DNA of 64,000 nt, taken from Paralithodes platypus. Lineage: Eukaryota; Arthropoda; Malacostraca; Decapoda; Lithodidae. The translations under genes were made by a program, and so were the position numbers. How positions within the stretch are numbered: position 1 is the first letter of the stretch; each line of letters starts with the position of its first letter. This document shows positions 22,284 to 32,904 of this stretch, one piece after another. A model generated the notes under the pieces. That model saw only the letters and a program-made list of their open reading frames with translations. It was not told the origin of the DNA and made no database searches. Location of the stretch: contig CM064492.1 of the NCBI GenBank assembly GCA_032716605.1, positions 52,413,382 to 52,477,381 of the forward strand, read 5' to 3'.

Positions 22284-22647
22284 TTAAGGGGGGGTGACCT
22301 GCTATTTTTGTCTCTCTTTCACTCTTTCTCTGGCTTGTATTCATTCTGCCCCATTCATCCTACTGTTTTAAGACTGTTATCCCCATCCAGGTGTCGATCT
22401 TTTCTTGGTGAGCGGTAGCGAGCCAGCATATTATTACTTTTTGTTTACAGCAAACTAAATTTGTACATTTTTCGATAGAAAAATGTCTCCGGCGAAGCCG
22501 GAATTCTTCATACAATGCTGGCTAGCTATTGCTCGCCAGGAAAAAATCGACACCTGGATGGGGATAAAATTCTTAAAACACAAGGCTGAATGGGGCAGAA
22601 TGGATACAACCCAGAGAAAGATAAAAATAGCAGGTCACCCACCTTAA
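22284..22647 (+). mobile_element. MITE-A2 copy inside the LINE
   Basis: TTAA at 22284-22287 and 22644-22647. Core palindrome TCCGGCGAAGCCGGA near 22489-22503 is flanked by 'gtacatttttcgatag'. It splits the LINE C-terminal region. Confidence 0.85.
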
Positions 22648-23099
22648 GTAGGGAGAAAATAAAGACTATAGTACGAGAATGGGATTCAAGGAACTGGAAA
22701 ATAGATCTGGAGACCAAAAGTAGTGTGGCGATGTATAGAGAAAATAAGAAAATAATACAAGAAGAAAAGTGTTATGATAATAATCCATCATCAGCTACTT
22801 TTTTTAGGTGTAGGGCAAATGTGGTGGCACTAAATGACAGAAATAGTTTTACGAATGGAGAAGTGAAATGTGAAGAGTGTAGAGCGAAGATCGAGGATTT
22901 ACAACATTTTGTAAATTTCTGTTCCCTATTAATAATTGTTCACTGTACCAGGATATTAGAAATAAGAGTAACTTGTTCATGCAATCATATACAGAAAAAG
23001 CACTAAGTTAATTGTTATTTAGAAAAGAAGAAAGAAGAGATGAAGTGAAAAGGATTATACACGAATTTTGGAAAAGAAGAGCAAAGATGAGCTCAACGG

Positions 23100-23930
23100 C
23101 AGACATTGACAAACTGTGCAACCAATAGGGGGGGCCGCAGTGAAGGTGTTACCCCCGAACAAGCACCGAACCGAACATAAAATGCGCCTGTGCCTTTCGT
23201 GAAATTATAATAACAAATTGTAGGTTTTCTAAAGTGAACCCTCGTAATCCCACATTCATTGTTCTGTAACAATGGTAACACACGCCCCCACGAGACAGCA
23301 GGGCTTGATGGATAAGGGAAATTGTTAGTCAGTTAGATTAAATAGGATTTCAGAGGCTATATCAACCCTTCTGGATTATTAAGCAAGCACACTTTAAGTA
23401 AAAAAGAACGTCAGGACTCGATATTTTCGAGAACTCCAGTCCCTTGTGAGGGAATCGTAGAGTAAAAGCACATTTATACTCACAATATGGATAATTCCGA
23501 TGTTCTGATCCTTAAAACACGAGCCACTCACTGCCGCCATCACACTCCATCCCCTCCTTTGTTTTTGTGTATCGCGCAGGTTCATAACTGACACAAACGT
23601 CTTGATTCTCTGTGGTCTACGTCTGCGCATTTCAGTTATTTATGTTGATGTTCTTTTGTTTTCCAATCCTTTAATCACGTATTTCGGTCGTTTTTCTTGT
23701 TATTTAATCTGATCATTGGAGTCGCCGGCAGCCATTATGGACTAGTGTGTAGGGTGTTCTCTTACGAATCGGCAGGATATTATGCTTTACGTGGAACTTA
23801 ATCCATTACAACATTTGATAGCACATAACATAATTAATAGAACCTCTGCTTGCAATATGTGTGGTATTACAGTCTCTCTAAACAAAGACTTATCTATAAG
23901 TTCAGGTGCGATAGAAACACACATACACTC
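23100..23930. other. Unassigned stretch
   Basis: Non-coding mixed sequence. Short frames here lack recognisable motifs and no copy exists elsewhere in the window. Confidence 0.35.
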
Positions 23931-23933
23931 AAC

Positions 23934-24080
23934 AACATAAGTTAGGGCCTACGTTTTCGAAGCTATCCCGAACAAAATCGAATCCTCTCATTATATCTTG
24001 TTAGCTAATATTTAAGTTTCGGAGGTTCATTATGCAGTTCGAGAGTTCATATTGGGCCCGGATTTACGTCGTTGAGTGTA
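23934..24080. mobile_element. Small TA-flanked MITE P, copy 1
   Basis: Ends TACACTCAACAACATAA and TTTACGTCGTTGAGTGTA are inverted. The inner inverted blocks are 'agggcc' and 'gggccc'. 147 bp. A related copy lies at 26831-27194. Confidence 0.65.
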
Positions 24081-24239
24081 CCTACCGTAGAAGGCACACA
24101 GTGTTAAGTAGTTGCCGCTTTCAAGGTCTGTGGTTAAATAACGCCCATTTAAATGTTAAGGACATTATTTACTTTACTAAATTGTGGACAAATACACAGA
24201 ACACTCAAACACGTGCAAAGTGAAGTTGGTATCTCATCA

Positions 24240-24770
24240 AACACGACTGTGGACTTTTAAAAAGTTTGTTGTGTTTTCCTGCACAGAAGGATCTTCAAAG
24301 TTAAAGTGGGGTGGGAGAGGCTGTCTAGATTGACGAGGCCTAGTTTGGGAAAAGAACATACAACAGAGGACGTCTGCTTTTTGGACAGTGAGTTCTTGGG
24401 TGGATTTGTCTGCGTACAAGGAGGGTGTTTCACGAGTCAGTGGAGACGAAGCCACTCCTGTCGCTGATATAAAAAGGGATATTGACCCGGGGACGCACAT
24501 CATTAGCGATTGTTGGGTCATATACAGCAATCTGCACCTCTACGGATACCATCACTTAGTTGTCAATCACCGAATCTGCAAATGGTGGCCCCCGTAGACG
24601 ACTGAGCGGCGGTGGCGTGAGGATGATGCTAGTAGTGTGCCTCAGTTTGGAAATCTACATCATTACTTTGGTGGCTACCTCGTTGAATGTATTTTCAAGA
24701 GGAGGTACTTTGACTAAGATCGCCGCAAACACAAGTTTTCTGCCTGGCTGCTGAGCTCTACTCTCCGTTA
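24240..24770 (+). pseudogene. Merlin / IS1016-type (ISXO2-like) transposase relic
   Basis: Across shifting plus-strand frames one reads a 'K-R-T-Y-N-R-G-R' block followed by 'G-Q-x-V-L-G-G' (about 24350-24405). Next is 'I-D-P-G-T-H-I-I-S-D-C-W' (24481-24516), whose D is expected to be the second catalytic aspartate. It is followed by 'Y-x-H-L-V-V-N-H' (24547-24572) and a C-terminal 'Y-L-V-E-C-I-F-K-R-R-Y' block (about 24675-24710). This is the layout of ISXO2-like DDE transposases used by eukaryotic Merlin elements, which cut and paste DNA with 8-9 bp duplications. The frame is broken at least twice and the third acidic residue region is degraded. TIRs were not located. Confidence 0.75.
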
Positions 24771-24779
24771 CACTAAAGG

Positions 24780-25425
24780 TAAGAAGTTTGCTGATATTAA
24801 TGTGAGGCAATAAGCGTAATAAGTTAATAAAGTATTAATCGGCTATATTAGGCTAAACCTGGCTCGGATTTCCCTGTTTTGGAAAGCTATAATACCCCAA
24901 ACTGAAAAACCTGAGCCACGTTTTGCTAAAAGATGGCTCCGATGTTTTTTTTCTTCAGATTTTTCCCAATTTAGGAATGTGAAATTTAGCACTGCAACCC
25001 CAATCAGGCCCCTTGCTGGCAACATACCTTGTTACTTGTTACTACTTGGTGTGGAGTTTCTCAGCCGCGCTCCGTCACTAGATGTGACGCTCGTCGCAGC
25101 TGCCCTTTAAACCATCTAGCACTTGTAGTCTTGTCTCACAGTGCCATCTTCTAAGTCATAACACTCCCTGAACAAATGTGTTTTTAGTGACTTTTTAAAG
25201 GCCTTTATGTTCGCACACCTTTTCACATTAACTGGTAGATTATTATAAAGTCTCTGTGCACTCTTTTCGAAGGCCCTAAATCCAAATTCATGTAAATCCT
25301 GTAAATTATGAATTCAATACATCGAAAGTAATGATATACAGTATGTATAGCAATGAAGTATAGTATATGACAAACCTTTAGGATACATAAACACCGATGA
25401 GGCCCGTTTCCGGCAAGTCTTATGC
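24780..25425. other. Unassigned stretch
   Basis: No coding or repeat feature recognised. Confidence 0.35.
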
Positions 25426-26223
25426 TTAAGGGAGCCCACCTCGATTTTTGTCTCTTTCTCTCCCTCTCTCTTTGGCGTGTATCCATTCGTCCCCATTCAA
25501 CCTACTGTTTTAAGACGTTTACTCCCATCCAGATGTCAATAGTTTCCTGGCGAGCAGCAGCAAGCCAGCATATGTATATTTTTGTTTCGACAGCAAGCTA
25601 AATTTGTACATTTTTCGATAGAAAACTGGGTCAATATACAGGAGGCGCTACAATATAGATAGCAAAATTATAATGGTAGTTTTGGGTTCCTATCATCATA
25701 TGCACTTTATATATATACTTTTTATTCCCGGGAAAAAAAAAATCTTGGGATTTTTCATTTATTTTCTTGGGATTTTTTGTTTTGGTCATTAACTTAACCA
25801 AAAAACCTAACCTAACCTGATAGCTCCCAAATATATTTAGGTTAGGTTAGGTTTTTTGGTTAGGTTAATAAAAAAAATAAAACAAAAAATACAATAAAAA
25901 AATAAAAAAACCCAAGATTTTTTTTTTTTTTTTCCCCCGGGGATAAAAAGTATATAGAAATGAAGCTTGTGATGATAGGAACCCAAAACTACCATTATAA
26001 TTTTGCTACTTATATTGTAGCGCCTCCTGTATATTGACCGAAAAATGTCCGGCGAAGCCAGATTTCTCCATTCAATGCTGGCTCGCTATCGCTAGCCAGG
26101 AAGAAATCGACACCTGGATGGGGATAAACGTCTTAACACAGTTGGCTGAATTGGGCCGAATGGATACAAGCCAGAGAAAGAGAGAGAAGGAGATAAAGAT
26201 AAAACAGCAGGTGACCCCCCTAA
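25426..26223 (+). mobile_element. MITE-A2 copy split by element D
   Basis: TTAA at 25426-25429; at the other end the site has decayed to CTAA (26220-26223). The halves 25426-25628 and 26040-26223 join exactly within the 'tttttcgatagaaaaatgtc' core. Typical A2 ends ('ggcgtgtatccattcg' and 'cgaatggatacaagcc') are present. Confidence 0.85.
25629..26039. mobile_element. Palindromic MITE D (411 bp) with 8-bp target duplication
   Basis: Ends GGTCAATATACAGGAGGCGC and its exact complement. Inverted similarity covers nearly the whole element ('gttttgggttcctatcatca' against its complement at 25973). The centre is a hairpin of TTAGG/CCTAA units (25798-25866). GAAAACTG (25621-25628) and GAAAAATG (26040-26047) agree at 6 of 8 bases, consistent with hAT-type insertion. 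Confidence 0.85.
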
Positions 26224-26439
26224 ACCGGATTGTCTCCGAAATTATGCTACACAAACGCACTGATATGGAAACTGATTGATTAACATCCATCGATTCACTT
26301 GTATTCACTAGTCAATGTCCAGAGCTTCATTTTTATTACAAGTATTTCTGTCCACTATTGTACATTTTCTATACAGTGCTTTGAATCACTATTTGAAACC
26401 AACACATACATTATTGAGTTTCAATTTTGTCTATTCATT

Positions 26440-26645
26440 ATTAATAGACCAAATATTGTGACCACTAACCTCTACAACTATAAAACGATGAGAGTAATCA
26501 AGCTATTATTTCTACTATTTGGAAAGAGTCAGCCAGGAGATTGGTGTAGAAATGTACAACTCTTTTGCTCCAGCCCTTTGTGAGTTACAGGAGTTAGGAG
26601 TCACGATTTATGGCCTAGTTATAAAGAACGGACTATAGTTAATGC
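26440..26645. mobile_element. MITE L, copy 4 (inverted orientation)
   Basis: Contains the reverse complement of the L interior ('agccaggagattggtgtag') and ends in 'ggagtcacgatttatggcc' and 'ggactatag'. Confidence 0.5.
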
Positions 26646-26830
26646 GGACTTGTTCGTTTTATTGCAAAGTGTTCAAGTCACTTGTTCGTGTCCAATCGCC
26701 TGCAGTGAAAGGCGAGGCAAATACAATTATTTGTTGTTTAAACTGATTAAATATCTTGAAGCTACACACATACTCGGATCAGTCTTTTCCCTCATTTAAT
26801 ATTAACTTTCACAAGTTTATCATATAGTAG

Positions 26831-27194
26831 TACGTTCAACGACCTTATTACGGGCCCAATATGAACTTTCGAACTGCAAAATTAACCTCAGACATGTAGA
26901 TATTAGGTAAACAAATTAACCCCTTCCGTACCAGCAACCTCCTTTGTATTATATTTTAGCTATATTTAGAGGATTTTGTGCAGTTTGAGAAGGATCTGTG
27001 GTTGTCAAAGGGATAAGTGAGATACTTCGAAGCCTGTTTATTGTTAGAGTCCCTTTTGAAACTGAACAAAATAATTTAACAGTAGCAAGAATAAAGTTAA
27101 AAGACGTCGCCGGTACAGAAGGGGTTAATGAGAAGATTCGATTCTGTTCGGGATAGCTTCGAATAATCAGGCCCTAACTATGTCGTTGAGTGTA
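26831..27194. mobile_element. MITE P, copy 2, interrupted by E2
   Basis: Inverted ends TACGTTCAACGAC and GTCGTTGAGTGTA. Without the E2 insert (26926-27128) it is about 160 bp and aligns with the complement of copy 1 ('gggcccaatatgaactttcg'). Confidence 0.7.
26926..27128. mobile_element. E2 element with TTAA duplication inside P
   Basis: TTAA at 26926-26929 and 27125-27128. Inverted ends are CCCCTTCCGTACCAGC and CGCCGGTACAGAAGGGG. The matching position in P copy 1 has no insert. This defines the E2 boundaries and target. Confidence 0.85.
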
Positions 27195-27427
27195 CAGAGC
27201 TTAAACTGTTGCCAGAAAAAGTGGTTGCCATTTAAATAGTTGCTTCATAATAATATCCTTCGTTTAAACCCCACTAGGAAAATATTTACGAGAAGACCGC
27301 GTATTTGTTCATGTTATTTCTTTTGGTTTTAGGTAGTTTTCATCACTATGAAGTGCTTTAAATGTTTTACAATTCTCGGGAAACACGTTTTCCTCATTAC
27401 CCAACGATCTTAAAACACTCGGATGTA

Positions 27428-27961
27428 CAGTTGGTCAAAGTTCCAGCTGACCCACCCTCGCTCTGGGGCTGGCAGAATTAGCTGGCAATACTGGTGTAGG
27501 AAGGAGGTGTGTCTTACAAAGATTGGGATTGGTAGATCTGATTTCGGCTATATCATTGTTAGAACATATACTAAACAAGGGAAAGTAAGCCTATCTCAAA
27601 TAAAAATGCATACATCGCTATGTATGATCCCAAACATTCACCCAAAGTTCGTAGATTTGCTTAAATATTTAAGTTATTATATCCACTGATTGGCAACGCA
27701 TATAAAACCTGCTGGCTGCCACAACATAATTTACTCGATTTTATAAGAATATATATTTCTGTTTTATTGGTGGCTGCTTAATGAAGGAGCATTTAGTTTT
27801 TACAACGTGAACATTACATAGTCTAATTTGCAGTAATATACAGGCCAGACACAGGTAACACATTAATGGCAACTGGTATCCCTGCACCACTACACCAGTA
27901 TTGCCAGCTAATTCTGCGAGCCCCAGAGCGAGGGTGGGTCAGCTGGAACTTTGACCAACTG
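27428..27961. mobile_element. Tc1/mariner-like non-autonomous element G1
   Basis: 534 bp, starts CAGTTGGTCAAAGTTCCAGC and ends with its complement, bordered by TA (27426-27427 and 27962-27963). The inverted arms are about 85 bp long ('ccctcgctctggggct' is mirrored at 27920). There is no transposase frame. Confidence 0.85.
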
Positions 27962-27969
27962 TACTGTAC

Positions 27970-29050
27970 GTTTATTACATATATTTGTTTAGAGTAAACA
28001 ATATGAAACTATATTTTGCCATGGAGTATATGATGGGTAGAAAGGGGGGCTTTATAGTGCCGATGCACTGCATTTTCGATGGTTGAAACCAATTTAAAAT
28101 TGATCTTTGCAACATCTGTATTCTATATAAGCCTTCAAATGTTGAGAAAATAATCGTGGTCGTATCGTAAAAAATACCCCCCGCTCCCCTCTACCTCTGA
28201 TCTAGACTAATCACAACACAAAGGCTAGTCAACGTCCGTATCTCGATTAGCCCGGTAATCGTTGGGCAGTACAATATCCCAGGGGGTCTCCAGTTGGGGG
28301 AGTAACTGGGCTTCTTCCTTGGCTCATGGGGTCTGGTCACGAGCTCCGGCCACTCCGGTATTATAATTTACTGCGTGCATCAGCTCCAGTTAAAGGTTTA
28401 GTGTACGGTAATGCTTTATGCACTTTATTCTGGATGACTGTCCGTAATTTTAAACAACTTATTAAATTTTCATTTTTACCTATCTATCTATCTATATAAT
28501 TATACAGTATATATATACACATGCAGTATATATATATATACTGCATACATACATTATATACATCAGTCATAACATTGTGACAAACTTGTTATCATTTGGT
28601 AAATTGTAGGGGTAAGGTAGTGAAGTGAGAAACAGTAATATATTATGATAAATACATGCTTTTCAACTTTGGAAAACCAAAATGTTTGTCTTAATACACT
28701 CTTGACTCAGTTTCTTCTTACTGCATAAAATCGTGTAATGGTAATCATTATTAATGACAGAATAGCATCAACATATACTTACAAGAATTGAGTCCACTGT
28801 GGTATTAATATTTATTGCGTGCTTGTCATCCGTTTACGAGGTTATTAGGTGGTCATATTAGATTAATCACGTTTTAATAAGATATGTAGAGTTTGTTTAT
28901 TTTATTATTTTTATTTTTTATCGACTACGTTTAGAGGAAGGAGCCAGAAAAATGACAGTATAAAATGTTGTAGTTAAAAGGTAGACCATTGAAATATACT
29001 GTAAGTGATTTACTACTAACCCCTTGACACCAGGTGACACCATATGGCAT
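27970..29050. other. Unassigned stretch
   Basis: No gene. Short TA/CA microsatellite at 28495-28560, otherwise AT-rich unique sequence. The GC-richer part at 28200-28380 may hold an unrecognised repeat. Confidence 0.35.
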
Positions 29051-29058
29051 CAGTAGGA

Positions 29059-29447
29059 TTAAGGGGGCCCACCTCGCTTTTTTTCTGTTTCCGTCCCTCT
29101 CTCTTTGGCTTGTATCCATTCGGCCCGATTCAGCCTACTGTTTTAAGACGTTTACCCCCATCCAGGTGTCAATATTTCCTTGGCGAGCGGTAGCGAGCCA
29201 ACATATACTGTTTGTATATCTTTGCTCTGACAGCAAGCTAAAATTGTACATTTTTCGATAGAAAAATGTCTCCTGCGAAGGCGGCTTTCTCCATACAATG
29301 CTGGCTCGCTATCGCTCGCCAGGAAAAAATGGACACCTGGATGCGGATAAATGTCTTAAAACAGTAGGCTGAATGGGGCCAAATGGATACAAGCCAAAGA
29401 AAGAAAGAAATAGAAAAGGAGAGAATAAAAACGGTGACCCCACTTAA
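29059..29447 (+). mobile_element. MITE-A2 copy
   Basis: TTAA at 29059-29062 and 29444-29447. Typical A2 ends and the 'tcgctatcgctcgccagg' block near 29307-29324. Confidence 0.85.
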
Positions 29448-29552
29448 TGGGCAGCCCCTCCGGGTGATGCCATATTATGGTGTCAGCATTTTTGTGAAAA
29501 GTAATACAATTGTCCATGGTGCAATCACGATCCTATTGGCCTTGTGATGAAC

Positions 29553-29918
29553 TTAAGGGGGAATGGGCTGGTTTTCTGGACCACTTTCTCCCTCATGTTT
29601 AGTCCCTTTAGTTTTCAGATGTTGAGATGTTTGCCCCATTAGTTAGTCGATTTTAAGACCTTTCGCCCCATTTCGTCGTCAATATTTAGACCTTTCGTGC
29701 TATTTAGGTGTCGATTTTTTCCCTGGCGAACGATAGTGAGCCTGTAATGTTGGAAGAATCGGCCTTCGGCCTGGAAATTTGTCTACCGGAAACTGTACAA
29801 ATTAATCTAGAAGGGGGATCTAATGGATGTTTTTTTAAATTTGATGGAGGTCTAGGGAGGAAACTAGAAAAATAATGAATACATGCAAAAATCGACCAAA
29901 AAGTTAACCATCCCCCGC
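29553..29918 (+). mobile_element. MITE-A copy, right end replaced by C-rich sequence
   Basis: TTAA at 29553-29556, then all A blocks in order. After 'ccatcccccgcc' (about 29915) the terminal TTAA is missing and C-rich sequence runs to about 30003. Confidence 0.75.
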
Positions 29919-30002
29919 CGCTCCTACACTCCCCCAAGCCTCTCCCAACTCCTCCCCACCATATCCCCAACCCACAAGCACCCCCAACCATCTCCTCTAC
30001 CC

Positions 30003-30600
30003 CATAGTATATCGAATTCGACTACGTTTTGCCACTTGCTCGGGAGGTAGTGAGGGACTGAGTCGGTGCGAGAGAGGGTGAATGTAGCCTTTGAGGCTCA
30101 TGATCGATATGTGCACATAATCACATACGTGTACACACACATACACATGAGTATTGATAGATTTTTAGTCCCACACCTTTACTCACGCACAGTCAATTGG
30201 TGGATTTGTCGTTTGAGACTCTGGCAGTGATAAACATCGAACAAAGCAGCGTAGAGCGATGGGGTTCTCACCATTCTCGAGCTGAATGAAAGTATGTGAT
30301 AATGATAATTGATTTGATATCATATTAAATTTTACGTATGTAAGGCGTTTGCCTGCCAAATACCCCCGGGTAGGGCGAGTGGCGCATGATTTAAACCGCT
30401 GGGCTGTGGGAGTCAATAATTAATTTGTCTGCGTTTTCAAATAAATATGTCGCCATAATTATCTATAAAAAATGTGTTTCCTAATGTAATAGTAAACTTA
30501 AACCAGTTAAAGACTCAAATCATAATCCTGCATTAATCTTCGTAATCATTTTGTCAAATAATACATATATTCCTATTAACACCAACCCACCACTATATAA
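30003..30600. other. Unassigned stretch
   Basis: No gene seen. A weak tRNA-like block lies on the minus strand near 30350-30410, not convincing. Confidence 0.35.
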
Positions 30601-31115
30601 TCTACTATATAAAGGGTAATTTATGTCTGTTTATTCACAAACTACTCCCTCAGTTTTCAAGATGGAGAGCAAATACATGGCATGCATAATAAGAGGGTGC
30701 CAGAATAGGTTTTAAGGTGTGTTGGGGGAGGTCCCACCACTCCCTCAGTTTTCAAGATGGAGAGCCCATACTTAGCATGCATACTAAGGGGGTACCTGAA
30801 TAGGTCTTGAGCAAGGGGGGGGGGGAGCCCATCCCCACTCCCTAAGTTTTCAAAATGGAGAGCCCATACTAGGCATGCATACAAAGGGGGTTCCAGAATA
30901 GGCTTTAAGCAGGCTTTAGGCTTTAAGCAGCAACTGAGACCCTCAGTTTTCAAAATGGAGAACCCATACTTGGCATGCATACTAAGGGTTTTTAAGTAAA
31001 GCATTCTTTATTCCCTCACCCCCCGGGGGGAAGGGGACACGGAGGCCCCCCCCCCCCCCAGATAGACAGCCCATACTTTGATCTTTCCCCGGGCGGCACC
31101 GGGTACCTAAGCTAG
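30601..31115 (+). mobile_element. Helitron-like non-autonomous element with 97-bp minisatellite
   Basis: Starts with TC (TCTACTATATAAAGGG) directly after A30600. It ends GCTAG at 31115 before T31116, i.e. insertion between A and T. A hairpin (CCCGG...CCGGG, about 31088-31102) lies some 10 bases before the CTAG end. These are Helitron signatures: no TIR, no target duplication, 3' hairpin plus CTRR. The body holds four to five tandem units of about 95-98 bp (30648-31075) with 'ttcaa(a/g)atggagagccca' and 'gcatgcatac', a common arrangement in short Helitron derivatives. No Rep/helicase is present. Confidence 0.8.
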
Positions 31116-32904
31116 TAATTAAATATCAAAGATTCGCATGATTTATTCTTTTGTTTTGTATGATACTTGTAAACATTAAATCAAATACAGACAACTACTG
31201 AATGATGTACGATGCAAAATGAAAACGATATATATTCTATTTCCATTCCTACGTGCCTTAGTCCAAAAGAACGTTATAAGCCCCAATATTTTTCGTTAGA
31301 TTCCATAAACACGATCAGCCTCATATATATGAACGCACGACAGGGGATTACTTGCCAAATATCTATGCGCACCTTCTAAGTTGGGTAACAAATTGAAGTC
31401 AGACATGTACTGTAGCCAAAATATGCCCAGTCGTGAACAGGAATTTGTGGAGAGAAACAAATGGGTAATTCTACAGAATTACAGCTTCTCAATTACGGTA
31501 TTTCTTCATTATGGATATTTACTATTTTGCTCTTACCTTTCTCAGGGGACCCGTCTGTTGTAAGGACAAGTGCTACTTTTGTAATTGAGTAAAAAAAAAA
31601 AAAAATCTCTCTCTCTCTCTCTCATACGTTGTGCTTTATTCTCTGCTCTGTGTCCTATTTGTTGTTTCTTGAAATTCAATTCTTTCAGCTAGGAAATAAT
31701 TCTTGATATTTCTGTAGGGGTTTCTCTGTGATCTGTCGGATTTTTCTTCTGTTTTCTTAGTCCCATATATTTCTTGTTATATCATATATTTTCCAGATTC
31801 CCACGTACAGTCGGCCAACATTCCACCTGGCCCAGGGCTTCTTCTACATATGGTATTTAAGTTATATACATATCTGAAAATGAGAAATGCAAAAGACAGA
31901 AATGAGCAAACTAGTGGGTAGGTTAAGGGGACAGTGTTTTTTTTTTTTTTTGGGGGGGGCGGTCTTTTTATTTATATATTCATATATTTTATAGTTTCCT
32001 CCCTAGACTTCCATCAAACGTACAAGAAATACCATCCATTATATACCCCTTCGAGATTAATTTGTACATTTTTCGTTATTAAGAAAACTGGTTATAAACA
32101 TGTAATAAGAAAATGTGTTTGTGTAAGCTAAGATAAATCAATCCAATAAGTACATATGCAATAAGCAAAAGAAATTAATTGTGCAAAATAATAAACAAAA
32201 CTAGAAATAGTAAAAGCTAAACTTTAAAACAAATCTGAAACAAAAACCCAAGGAAAAAAAAATATATAAATGAAAATTAAACAGGTAATCGGTCAAATCC
32301 AAATGCCACAGGTCTGTTTACAATTCTCCCTACCAATCAATGCCTACAGTGGACGATAGAGGCGCTGTACGCAATGTTTACCGCGGTGCATTGTGAGAAA
32401 TGGGCGACATAGCAAAGCTACCCACCCTCCCTCTCCTCCAACAATTCTATAATATATGCAGTTAGTCGAAATTTCTGTAGCTGACACATACTTTGGTCTA
32501 TGCATACTGTTGTTTTATATATTTTAAAATCACCCAAATTCATAAATAAAATATATTTACAATACAAAGTCAGCAATATTTTTGCGCCAATTTTGTTATG
32601 ATAATTAATCAGCTTATAATTATCTGTGTAGTCATTATCAGCTGCATATGGACTTTCCCATTATTACTATACTATATAAGCACTTAGTGTAGTCGTATAC
32701 TGTATAATATAAACGTGTAGAATCACACAAAAATTTAGATAAACTGTGCATATCCTAGGTGTTGGGTATAGTGATGTCTACAGTCGTAGCTCTGGCGCTA
32801 GTTCAGAAGCGTCCACCAGAGGTCTCAAGAGAATTGTTGGTAGGGAGAATTCCCGACTGCCTTCAAACTAATGAAACTAAATTATTTTCCAGCCCGTTGA
32901 ACAA

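Larger units (their letters stand above)
18320..23090 (+). pseudogene. LINE ORF2 (reverse transcriptase plus C-terminal zinc motif) broken by nested insertions
   Basis: Successive plus-strand segments carry, in the expected order, parts of a non-LTR retrotransposon ORF2. They are a linker before the RT domain (18320-18660), an 'A-G-P-N-G-I' block (about 19038), 'I-P-K-D-K-P' (19560), 'Q-A-G-F' with 'R-x-E-D' (19900), 'D-F-R-N-A-Y-D-S-V' (20005-20033), 'G-I-K-Q-G-C' (20760), the polymerase core F-G-D-D-G (20893-20907), and 'L-G-V-T' (21070). After these come the thumb and connector (21620-22280) and a C-x2-C-x8-H-x4-C motif (22869-22922). Insertions at 18672 (SINE), 19119, about 19590, 20031, 20552, 21084 and 22284 separate the pieces. 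At 19119, 20031 and 21084 the frame is continuous if only one copy of the target duplication is kept, so the ORF was coding or nearly so when hit. Internal stops now remain. It would copy its RNA at a nicked target if intact. The clade is not certain; the C-terminal zinc motif is common in several LINE groups. Confidence 0.8.

Noticed and set aside
22590..23006. Independent 138-residue zinc-finger gene
   Set aside because: The C-x2-C-x8-H-x4-C motif is in the position expected for the C-terminus of the broken LINE ORF2, and the first residues lie in a MITE-A2 end.
30657..31004. 115-residue frame with repeated M-H-A-K-Y-G
   Set aside because: It is the complement of the tandem units inside the Helitron-like element.
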